Source: Fomes fomentarius (lineage: Eukaryota > Basidiomycota > Agaricomycetes > Polyporales > Polyporaceae). From it: DNA of 64,000 bases. Below are positions 23,657-33,145 of this stretch, piece after piece. Where the stretch lies: positions 806,001 through 870,000 of the forward strand of contig JABYQN010000007.1 of NCBI GenBank assembly GCA_022606135.1, in the 5' to 3' direction. Position numbers and translations under genes: made by a program. The notes beneath the pieces are model-generated. The model was not told the origin of the DNA, ran no database searches, and saw nothing but the letters and a program-made list of their open reading frames with translations. How positions within the stretch are numbered: the first letter of the stretch is position 1; each line of letters starts with the position of its first letter.

Positions 23657-23958
23657 TGTTCCTTAACCTTTCCATGTTGTGTCCATCGGACGCCCTGTAT
23701 GTGCGTTGCCCTCCTTCTCTCCCGGGCTGATCTTCGGTACTCAAGTTCTACTTTAGTATTATAGATACTCTCATTATCGTCGCACTCGTCCATGCTACAA
23801 TTTTGCATCATATAGGTAGTACCAAAGCAATACAATTACCCTTCATCATCCACGTGTTTCGTTGCATCCCCTTGCCTGCTAGATTTGTGTCCATCTTCTG
23901 TCTCCTGCGGCACACACAACTAAGCGCACACAAACTCTTGAAGAACGATGTCACATTG
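23657..23958. other. Intergenic between convergent genes
   Basis: Shared 3' flank of the small five-exon gene and the Artemis-like gene; nothing coding is seen. Confidence 0.5.
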
Positions 23959-26900
23959 TTATCTGTCTGCATTCGACGACTCGTACTCCGCCTCCTGACT
24001 CTCCAGGCACCGCAAAATGGGAATGACTTGTCCAGGTCTCTTCCCCTCCGCAAACTGCCGCCTGAATCCCTGTGCGAGTTGCTCCATGCGCACCCTGTCC
24101 TCTTCTTGCATCTCATCGTCCTGAGACGGCAGCCTTGAAGGTATCCTATATTCGCGCTCTTCTCGCTTTACTTGCTCTGGCTCTCGTTGCTTGCGCTTGA
24201 AGCCCACACTTGCAGATGTAGACTCAGACGCGACGATATTAGGCTCCGATCGGAACCTTGTGCTTGAGCTTGAGGCACTCGTACCCGGAATCGCACCCGT
24301 ACTCGCGCTTGCACGCACACTCGGACCAGGCTCCTGTTCCTGCTCTTGCTCTCGCCTTTGCTGCCGCTCTCGTTGCGACTGTTGATTGCGAAGCGCGAGC
24401 TTCTCCTTGAAGTCGGACCTAACGATGTCCGCGGGACACGCACGCGCGATCTTCTCTGCGAGTAGCCGGCTTCGTTCTTGGAAGTTTTTCTTGCTCTTCG
24501 ACTTCTTCACCACATTCCCACTAGCATTGACACGTGCCGAGGCAAAGATAGTATCCGCCCCAGCAGTGGCCACTCTGAAGTCCACGGATGCAGTGTCCAT
24601 CCCGTCTCGGACCACATTTTGCGAGGCCGAAGCCACAGCTGCGGCGGACATGAACGTTGAAGCCGGGGCAACGGCGGAAGCGGAAGCAGAAATAGAGGTC
24701 GCAGTCAGGGTGCGAACCGTTGTAGCAAGGGCCGTGGCATGCACTCCCAGTGTGGCCATCCTGGCAGAGGTCCGACGTTGGTCGGGGGAAGCCTGCGGCG
24801 TGCGCACCGGGAAGATCCTGGTAGTGCCTTCACGAGTGGATGTGGGCACGTTGGCGGTTCTTGGTGGAGGTTGTCCAGAGCGGTCGCTGCTCACTCGCCG
24901 TCGTTTCGGACTCGGGCTTGTGGAACGCGAATTGTGGCTTGCATCAGGGGGACTGGGCCTCTTGCGGAGGTTCCGCAGATCGAGAAGGGGGCTGGAATCA
25001 CCCTCAGCTTGACCTATTGCAGTTTTTGGAGCGTCGCGACTGGGAGTAGCGGGAGGTGAGATGTCCTGGGCTCTCCGCTGCCCGTATGTGTGTTTAGGTT
25101 TAGCGCGGATGTCAGGGGAAGGAGCTAAAGCTGGGCTAGGCGCATGTACGCGCGATGACCGTGCGTCCTTGAACAACACTGCAGATGGCCTCCGGATACG
25201 CGTGTCAGGGGTAGGTATCGTGGTTGTCTTACCTTTCCTCGCCGTTGCGGATGGAGAGCGAAGGATCTGAATCTGCACCCTGCGAGGTGTTCGCGGAGTA
25301 AAGGGTTCCTTCTCGGGCACTGATACACCTAGCTTTGATTGCTTCACCTCCTGCGGAGAGGTCGCAGGTTGTTCCGCCTCCTCAGGCCGTGGAGGCGAAG
25401 ACGACCTCAACCAATGGGACAACTCCTCTTCCGATCGCTTCGACCTCGGAGTCAACGGCATCTGATATGGCGCCAGTTGCGACGGTCCAGCGACAGAAGA
25501 AGCCACCGAAAGCGGAGATGACATCTTGTCAAGTAGCACAAGCTCTCTTTTCTTCTCCACAGGAATGTCCACATCATCCGACAAGAAGAACGCTCCGATG
25601 AGTGCATGGCTGTCAATCCCCCCGTCGTCGTCCGAGTCGTCCGAGTCCACACTAGGAGACCGGAGTGCTTTGGGAACGGATGACAGACGGGCCATGGCCG
25701 CTCTCGTCTCTGCCATGCTCGCCTTGCCCATTTTGACACGCTTATTGGGGCCGGAGATGGGCGGTGGAGAGGACGACGCGGCTTCGGTGTCTGTCCCGGA
25801 CTCGGAAGATCGCACTTGCTGTGGGATCTTCACTGGGGAACGCGATACCGAGGGGCGATAGCTGCCATCGAGGATCTCGTCGACTACCCTACGGTGCGGG
25901 GCAGGGAGATAATCCTTCATTGCAAGGAGCTTCCTCCGCATGCGACCGCTGTCGGCCCACTTTTCCGCGATCTCCTTTGCACTTTCGCCTTCGAGGTTCT
26001 TGAACGCGACGTCTTCTATTACGATTGTTGTGTCCCGGAGCGCGGCATCAACGTCGCGTAAGTCAGGATCGACTAAGGCGAGGTCAGGAGATGCATCATC
26101 GGCTAGGCAACCTGCGAACATGTTCTGAATGCATGCTGCATCCAACCCCTTGAGCGTCGGATCCAGGGTGTTCGGGACCACGCGATGAGGCTTGAACAAT
26201 GACACAAACTTGCGTAGCTCTGGTAGAGGCGAGTGTCGTGCGAGAGGAACAAGCTGTCAATACCAGAAGTTAGTTGGCCACTCTCGTGCTCGAGCAAGTC
26301 ATGTTGCTACTGACGAGAATGCTCGGCACCTTGCCCGTACGCAAGAGCTCTCTTGTGTTGGCAAGATACCGTGCCCAAGATTCAACATCCATGTTGACGG
26401 GGTTTACGTAGACAACGTGTTGCCTACCGGAAGTGTGTGACTCGCGACCGTGAACGCGAACGTGGTCACACCGCTCAAATCGCTCACATGCATGAAATCG
26501 CGTAGTGTACTCATCCGTCGTGATGATAGAATGGAGAAAGGGGTCGCCGGTTATGTGCTTGTACACTCCATTCTTGTAACGGTCGACATGAATCTGGACG
26601 CTATTGAACAATACAAACGAGAGTATATACACTGATGACTTACCTTGGTGCGGAACCTGCGTGCGATGGCCTTGTAGATTTCTTCGTACCCCCAGGTCCA
26701 TACGTTGAGGAAGAAGCGCGTAGATGGCGCATACATGGCCATGAGGGATGCGAGTCCGTCTGCGGCTTCAGCCTATGTGCTATATGTCAGTCTGCGTCCA
26801 GATTTGGTGCACGATAAGGAGACCCTAACCTTCGGAGGAACGTCATATGTATTCAGGAGGCATGCAGTGTCAAGGTAGATGGTATCGAGCTTGGGAAGGG

Positions 26901-27670
26901 GATACGAGTGGTAGGGCAGGCCTCTTGTTGATCCGGGCAGTGGTTGTGCGGGCGCGTCGATGTATTGTTGAATGAAGGGGTTGTATTTGAGAGACTCGAG
27001 GAACCATGGCTCTGCCCTAAGGTCACCCGTATGGAGCACGGCCCCTTTCGCACCTTCAACCAGGAACCTGGAGCATGGTTGAACGCCTACAAATTGTGTT
27101 CGCATTACTACAACAACTCACATGACAGCACCTGGACAGTGGTTAGCGTCCAGTAAGGTGATAGTCACTTCTTGGTTGTCATTCAGGGTGAATTTGGTGG
27201 GGGTATGGAGGTGCGTGGCGCGCTATATGCGCGTTGGTTAAGATGAAACGGTGCACGGTTAGGGATACCATGAGACGTAGACGTACCAGAAGGTCTCTTG
27301 AGCCCATATAATCTACATTCCCGTCCTCGAACCGTTGCGGGGCAACCCTCAGATGCGCGAACGTACGCACATTCTGTGCGCGCAAGTCGGCATCCCGTAG
27401 CGACCGCTCTGCGTAGACCTCGTGTCGGAGCAGCATCTCCTTCGCGTCTTCTGAGCATATAACCGTCTGCCCGAATGAGCGTGCTGCCAATCCAGCGAGA
27501 TGGTCGGTGTGAGTATGAGTTAGCAGGTAGAGGCTCGCTGTCTGTGGTAGCGAAGTCGACGCATAGGGAGCGGTGAATGTTGAGTTTGAACAGGACGCGG
27601 GATTGGTGAAGTCGTCAACGCGGATGGGGTAGGGGAGAATGAAGGCGTTATATGGTGTTCCCTGAGGCAT
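23959..27670 (-). CDS. SNM1/Artemis-family metallo-beta-lactamase DNA nuclease
   Basis: DNA-repair nuclease of the MBL/beta-CASP (SNM1) family, about 1150 residues. The ATG at 27670 opens MPQGTPYNAFILPYPIRVDD. The metal-binding motif THTHTDHLAG (HxHxDH) is in exon 1 (27287-27670), LLDANHCPGAV (motif 3) in exon 2, and AVLHTGDLRAE (motif 4) with TIYLDTACLLNTYDVP in exon 3. The beta-CASP/DRMBL part follows: FFLNVWTWGYEEIYKAIARR, VVYVNPVNMD, then LVPLARHSPLPELRKFVSLF and VVPNTLDPTLKGLDAACIQN. The last exon (5' edge about 26255, reaching the stop at 23959) also encodes a long disordered tail: Ser/Pro/Arg-rich, an Ala/Thr/Ser-rich stretch, and a charged helix with Q/E/R repeats. The catalytic domain is N-terminal with no preceding zinc finger, matching Artemis rather than Pso2. 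Expected role: end and hairpin processing in NHEJ, or interstrand-crosslink repair. Confidence 0.87.
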
Positions 27671-28507
27671 GGCGGCGGTGACGGTTGGAACAAAGGTGAT
27701 GATTGGAAGTTAGAAAGGAGATGAAAGAGGTGTGCTGGCACGACAATCCGCTTTTATGGGCGGTCGCGTGCTGAGACGCAAGGGGCGTTGCGCGTGTTCG
27801 ACCTCCTAGTCAATTGTTCGCCCAGTTTGAGCGAAGGGCTACGCCGCAGTCTGGGGTCACGAGCACAGAGTATGTAGCTGCGGTTGTCCAGGCGTCGAAC
27901 TGGCGTTCGAGTAAGGAAAGCGTGAAACGTCGGTGCTTGAATGTATACGCTTGCGAGTTCGGTAGCTGGGATAAGTGATGTGGTTGGTCACGATTTCGTC
28001 CAAAGCAGATTGTACAGAGCCAATAAGTTAGGAATAAGTAGTAGACACGAAGCTGTAGCCCTTCCAGCTGCAGGGAAGCCCAAAAGAGGACGAGGGTGAG
28101 AACAAAACCACGCTCGCCCGTCGCGCGCAGAGTCGCCTGCGCCAATGTCACACGTCATGTGCTGGTATGGACGTCTGTCCAGATTTGTCTCTCACTGTGA
28201 CTCGTCGCGTTCGGTAGTGAGACAATCAGACATTGTCGTTTCGTTGTGAACTTGTAGCATGCATCTCTCGGGGAAATGAGATCAAGTTCGCATTAAAGAT
28301 TCAAAGAAGTAGTGCGTGGTTACTGTACCAATCACTCGAGGGAAGCTCATGATTTATTCCAATATCCTAGAAAGTTCGCGATAGTAGCAACGACGAGTAA
28401 CAACTGTGCGCGCGTTAAACGAGGTCCAAAGTCACGGTCATGTACGACAGGAAATAGCCTACTGAACATAAAGTATTGGTAGGTATTGTAGGCCGCTGAA
28501 TGCGACG
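27671..28507. other. Intergenic upstream of the Artemis-like gene
   Basis: Promoter of the Artemis-like gene plus 3' flank of zinc-finger gene 2. The one sizeable minus-strand frame (27810-28151) lacks an ATG at its start and is not called. Confidence 0.5.
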
Positions 28508-29588
28508 TTACCATCGCCTTTTCAATTTGGTGCCGAGGTGGTACGATGCGTGATGGTCTCCAATACATCCCTTCCGTTTCATATGCGTCTGATAGGAATC
28601 AAGTCGAGAGAATTGTTTGCCGCATCCACCGACAAGCCCACAACGCCGCAAATCCCGTACAACATATTCGAGTTCGTGGACGTTCACCAACCCTTCAGCA
28701 CGGGCGCTCCAAGCTCTCCCCTCGACGGAGTCTTCTGGCACCCCGACGCACACGAACAGATTAGGCATGGGGAAGTGCGTCTGTTCGTGTCTCTCTAGGT
28801 CCTTCCGGCGCCTATTCTCCTGGACATGCGAGCAATAGCGGCACTTCATGTCCTTGTCCCTGAACACTGGCTGGTCCAGGGGCGGCGACCGAGTGTCATC
28901 GCACTGCGGAGAGAAATAGGAGGCAGGGACTGCGGTAGAAGCGTCGGATACGAACTTGAAGAAAGACGGCATGGATGCATTGGACGGTGCAAAATCGGAC
29001 CCACTTGCAAAAGTAGACGGGGCCGGCATGTGGGGATACAACTCCGGAGACGCTTCTGAGCGAGAGACAGTAGATGTAGACGACCCTACGAAAGGTTGGC
29101 TGAAAATTGGGAGATGCGGAGGTGCGTAGGTGGGTGGCTCGGCTTGAGACGGGAGATTTTGGGTGAGATGAGCGTCCGACGGTGCATAAGATTCCTGGCA
29201 GGGCTGAGGATCATCGTAGAGCTCATTGATGAGTCGGGTCATCTGAGCGTCGAGTTCGTTGGTGGCTCGGTTGTTTGTCCCGAACGTGTCCGACGAGGGA
29301 TACCAACCCTGAGAAGCAGTTATGTATTGCGAGCCGAGTGATGTCGAAGTGGGCGGATCAGCCGTGGTGTATGGAAAGCTGTAGACCCGTTGAGAAATGG
29401 TACAAGTCAAGATCAGAACGCGCGTACCCAAAATCTATGGCAAGTGGATCTGGCGCAACTTGAAACCCTTGCTGGTATCCTTTGAACTGGACATAGATAG
29501 CTGGTTCTTGGTCTGGGAAGCATTGCAGTGCCGCCTGCCACGGATCGGGTGATGACGAGGTGTTATAATAATGGGCCGAATAAGGCAT
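28508..29588 (-). CDS. Zinc-finger protein with split second finger (paralogue 2)
   Basis: Two exons (29428-29588 and 28508-29378) give 343 residues from the ATG at 29588 (MPYSAHYYNTSSSPDPWQ). An in-frame ATG at 29687 could add 33 residues but is immediately followed by a GTGAGT splice-donor-like string. The N-terminal two thirds are Ser/Pro/Thr-rich, as in many fungal transcription factors. The C-terminal module has CRYCSHVQENRRRKDLERHE with QTH (C2H2-type finger), then VCVGVPEDSVEG, a 41-residue insert between Cys residues, GLVGGCGKQFSRLDSYQTHM, and RKGC. The element order matches the gene at 15094-16533, although the N-termini are unrelated. A nuclear regulatory role is inferred from the finger. 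Confidence 0.72.
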
Positions 29589-30598
29589 CGTGTTGTATGC
29601 GACGAACGATGGATTGGAGGTTCTGTAGTCGGGCTTGGAGGGTGCGGATTGGAAGGAAGATTTACAGAGGTTTGCCCAACTCACCATCTCTTAAGCAGAA
29701 CGGCTTCTTTGTCCCTTCTCCCAACCTCAGCCTATGGCTCAGCGTGCTGGAACGCGAACATACCTTTGTCCATTGCCACATCCCCCCGAACCCTAGAAGG
29801 CACCGCGTGCAGTGGCACACCGGCTGATCGGCGCTCGGAACAACAGGAGGACGGTATGTTAGTTGCCTGAAACTTGCCTGAAACGGTTTCCTTCTACACC
29901 ATCGGTTACTGCCCATGAGCATCTAAGGAGAGGTGTGCTTGCATTTGGATGTTCATACGCTGGTCGCGTTCATGAGCAGCAGATAGAAGGTTGGTGAGAG
30001 TGAAGGATGACGAGGCGACAAACAGGTGGTGGAGGCCCCCAGAAATGCTTCCGATTGTTCCGACGTCCCTGGAATGAACACGAGGCTCCCCAGACTGCGC
30101 CGCCATAGGACTACACCGTTATTGACAAGCCGCCGCCGGAGTCATATTGTTTTAGCAGCTGTGACTCCAAATTCAGTGCCTTGGAACAGGGACAAAGGAG
30201 GATCAAGACCTTGACAATACGGACGATGGCACATCCTGCAAGGTTCTGCATCGCCCAGGACTCATGATGTATTAGCGCCGGCGTCTACGAAACAGATTTT
30301 CCACTGAGAACTTAGCGGCCTAGAGCCTTTGGGTAGTTCGTGCCTGCATGTATCTGCAGCGGCTTCATCTATATTCCACCCAGTATAGTATGACTGACAT
30401 CACTCACTTCCTATGGTACATGTAGTGAAATACGAACACCTCGGGCGTCTGATGAGCGTTCGGTATGCCGTGACGTAATCGAACTCGTAACCCTCAGGCG
30501 CTAGAGATAACTAAGTAGGATCAATTGAAGACATAAGTAGTGTTACAAATGATGGGCGGCGAAGCACAAGATCAAGAACCTCGCCCGGAATACTGTAC
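29589..30598. other. Intergenic between zinc-finger gene 2 and the LRR ORF
   Basis: About 1 kb. The left part is the promoter of the zinc-finger gene and the right part the 3' flank of the LRR ORF. No other gene is supported. Confidence 0.5.
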
Positions 30599-31993
30599 TC
30601 AGGCTTCTACAACCATGCCCGCGGTCCAGAGAGGCTGTAGCGGCGTCGCCAGGACTTCGACCTTGTCAGAGACCCACTGCTTCAATGTCTGTACCGTATT
30701 TTCAATCTCGGCTGGGGTCCAATCCGCACACTCCTCCGTGATCAAGCAGATGCTGAACGCTCGGAGCGGTATATCCAGCGACCTACGATGCAGGAGCGCG
30801 CAGGACGCGCTGTGCAAAAGGTTTGGAGATGCGTCTATGCGTCCGCTGTATGCGATCTTCTGCAGGTCGGGGCAGACTGGCTTGAGCTCGTTGTTTGAAA
30901 ATGGCCGCACGAGAGCCTCGAACAACTCAGTGGACCTTGCGCCAGTACCGATGTCGTACACGTTTAACTTGTGCAGCCATGGGCAGACGTTCTGGAGGAC
31001 TGTATCCCAGTCGCTCGCAGAAACCTGACTGATGTCTCCATTTAAGGTGAGGGACTGTACTGGTGCACTGCGTGCGGCGAAGATGTTGACGAGGGCGAGG
31101 AAAGCGGAGCGGAATGTGCGAGCGAGGACGTCGGGGGTGTTCTGTGCGAGCTGAGGGACATCTAGGGTCAGCGTCCCGACGGGACTGACGCCAATTAACG
31201 TGGCCTGCGCCGGATCCACAGTGAGCTCGACGCTGGTTGCGTCCTTGAAGATTGCAGGGAGATTGCTGTCGAAGGGCATCATCGCCTCGAAGGGTGACCG
31301 GTCATCATCGGCCTCGAGATTGCTCGGATCTCCAACGATGTGCATGTGAGCGCCAGGACCCGGAACGTCGAGATGGTATAGGAGTGGAGGGATCTGGTGA
31401 ACGAAGTCGTCGACGATCAAAGTGCGAAGTTCGACAGGGCGCGAGTAATAGCCGCCTTCGAGAGTATCAAGGGATGTGGTGTCGAGCATCGGGTTGGAGA
31501 GGAAGTTCCCTAGACGAAGCTCGGCGAGTGATGTCCATTTTGGTAGGGTTCCAATGAAGTCGACGAGATCGGTAATGGTTGTGGCGGGGCAATTCAACAG
31601 TTGAACGTGGGTAAGTTGTTTGAAGATCTCGCTCTTCCAGTCCATGCTGACGCCTTCTAGGCGTAGAATACGAAGAGAAGGGAATTTTTCCGCGGAAAGG
31701 ATGAGTTTTGGTACATCCTTCGGACGCGGACCACCGGGTGGATGGGATACAGCGATGTTGAGCTCCTCAAGAGTGCCGAAAGGGTGGTGGAAAGCGATCA
31801 GGGTATCTTGTATGGAGGGGAAGGAGGAGGGGGAGATTGGCCCAAGAGTCAGCCTCTGGACGTAAGTAGGGCATCTTTGGAGCTCGAGGAGAGCCAAGAG
31901 AGGGTCGGAGAAAGTGAAGACGTGGCCCGGCTTGCATCCTTGGACGGGAGCGCAGTAGGTCGCGGAAGTGCCTAGTCTACCAGAGGGATCCAT
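30599..31993 (-). CDS. LRR/F-box-like hypothetical protein without visible F-box (copy 1)
   Basis: Single open frame of 464 residues from the ATG at 31993 (MDPSGRLGTSATYCAPVQGC). Leucine-rich-repeat-like periodicity runs through most of it, e.g. PSLRILRLEGVSMDW, LTHVQLLNCPATTITDLVDF, LAELRLGNFL, ELRTLIVDDFV, VQSLTLNGDISQV and WLHKLNVYDI. This is the layout of basidiomycete F-box/LRR proteins, but the N-terminal F-box expected before the repeats is not present. Directly upstream in frame is a stop (tag tcc agc atg). A short upstream open segment (32060-32281) could be a first exon, but I could not join it in frame. It is either a genuine F-box-less member or a 5'-truncated copy. Function is unknown; LRRs suggest protein binding. 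Confidence 0.6.
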   Translation of the reverse strand: MDPSGRLGTSATYCAPVQGCKPGHVFTFSDPLLALLELQRCPTYVQRLTLGPISPSSFPSIQDTLIAFHHPFGTLEELNIAVSHPPGGPRPKDVPKLILSAEKFPSLRILRLEGVSMDWKSEIFKQLTHVQLLNCPATTITDLVDFIGTLPKWTSLAELRLGNFLSNPMLDTTSLDTLEGGYYSRPVELRTLIVDDFVHQIPPLLYHLDVPGPGAHMHIVGDPSNLEADDDRSPFEAMMPFDSNLPAIFKDATSVELTVDPAQATLIGVSPVGTLTLDVPQLAQNTPDVLARTFRSAFLALVNIFAARSAPVQSLTLNGDISQVSASDWDTVLQNVCPWLHKLNVYDIGTGARSTELFEALVRPFSNNELKPVCPDLQKIAYSGRIDASPNLLHSASCALLHRRSLDIPLRAFSICLITEECADWTPAEIENTVQTLKQWVSDKVEVLATPLQPLWTAGMVVEA

Positions 31994-33092
31994 GCTGGAC
32001 TAGTTGGATGGAAGTTTCTGTTACAAAGCGTTAAGGTGGTGAACTAGTAGTCGTAAAAGTTACGCACCGACACTTTGAAGCGGAAGAGATAGGGTGGCAG
32101 GGGGTGTCGTACGGATGTTCGACAGGTGGACGAGATCAGTAGGTGACATATGGAGCCATCGCAACCTCATATATGATTCCCTTCGAACAATACACGAGAG
32201 CTTTTGCCTAAAGGATCTTCTGACCACAAGCCTATCACCGATTTGAAGAGGCCTCTGTGATCGGAACCGCCCCGAGAGCATACGCCTTCGCAGAGCATCG
32301 GAGCAAGCGACATAAGATCGGGAGTCGCAAATGCAGAGTCCAGATTCATTGGCACTGTCCGCAAGAGAAGCATAACTTATTGTCTGAGGACTTCAAGAAG
32401 ATTACGTGACGAAAGAAGACAATTGGTTGGGCCACTGCATGCCCGGTGTGGGTGGCCATGGCAAGTCACTGAGACTGAGCCGCAAGCTCCGGATCGCGTG
32501 TACTCTTGAGGCCCATAGGGAGGATGTGTTGAGTATTGTTTCACTGCCAGGGTATTGCGCGCATGCCAGGAGGCACCGCTTCTTGGCATATCTCTCTCGG
32601 CCCGAAATTCCGTTAATAGCCCAATACTAATCAATACTATGAGACCAGGACAGTCGATGCTCATGTCTTGAATACGGTACAGACTTCCAAGACCTGCCCA
32701 GAACCCTTCCACTACAGCGGTAGGACACAGAAGCGCATGCTACATGGGATAGTCAGGCTCTTCGATCATAGTCAAGAATTTGTCACGGTGTGCGTCACTG
32801 TTCACCTCCTATTTTATCAGAAGTTTCCACCGAGCGAGTAATCAATTTTTTTCGCACCAAACATCACCTTGATCAAAAGGGACTTTGCCCCAAGTATTAT
32901 TATTATTCCTTGGGAGGCTCACTACATACGAATATGGCCAGAGTGGGTAGTGAGGCGAAGCATTCTTGACTGAGAGAGGTGGCGTGGGAGGGCTGTCCTA
33001 TACACGCGAGTACGACGCGCTCACGTGCACGGATCGCTCACCCATGCATGGCAGCACGCGCATCGAAGCTTGCTTTTGTCCACACGCGCGCG
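31994..33092. other. Intergenic before the Mms22-like gene
   Basis: About 1.1 kb. It may hold decayed 5' sequence of the LRR ORF (32060-32281, minus strand) and the promoter of the Mms22-like gene at the right end. A short ATT microsatellite lies near 32896. Confidence 0.45.
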
Positions 33093-33100
33093 TTTTCGCG
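33093..33100 (+). promoter_or_regulatory. E2F/MBF-like TTTTCGCG element before the Mms22-like gene
   Basis: TTTTCGCG, preceded by an alternating CG run (cacacgcgcgcg), 46 bases before the ATG at 33146. Such sites bind E2F or MBF-type factors that drive G1/S genes, which would suit a replication-repair gene. Inferred from sequence and position. Confidence 0.35.
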
Positions 33101-33145
33101 TAACCACCCCCTTCCAGCTTGCAGCATCCTGCCAGACTAGTTCAC

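Noticed and set aside
23959..26205. Calling the 748-residue minus frame as a separate gene
   Set aside because: Its first residues continue the DRMBL domain from upstream exons in frame; it is the last exon of the Artemis-like gene.
27810..28151. 113-codon minus-strand open frame with a hydrophobic N-terminal segment
   Set aside because: Begins at a non-ATG codon, shows no splice continuation or recognisable motif, and sits in a promoter region.
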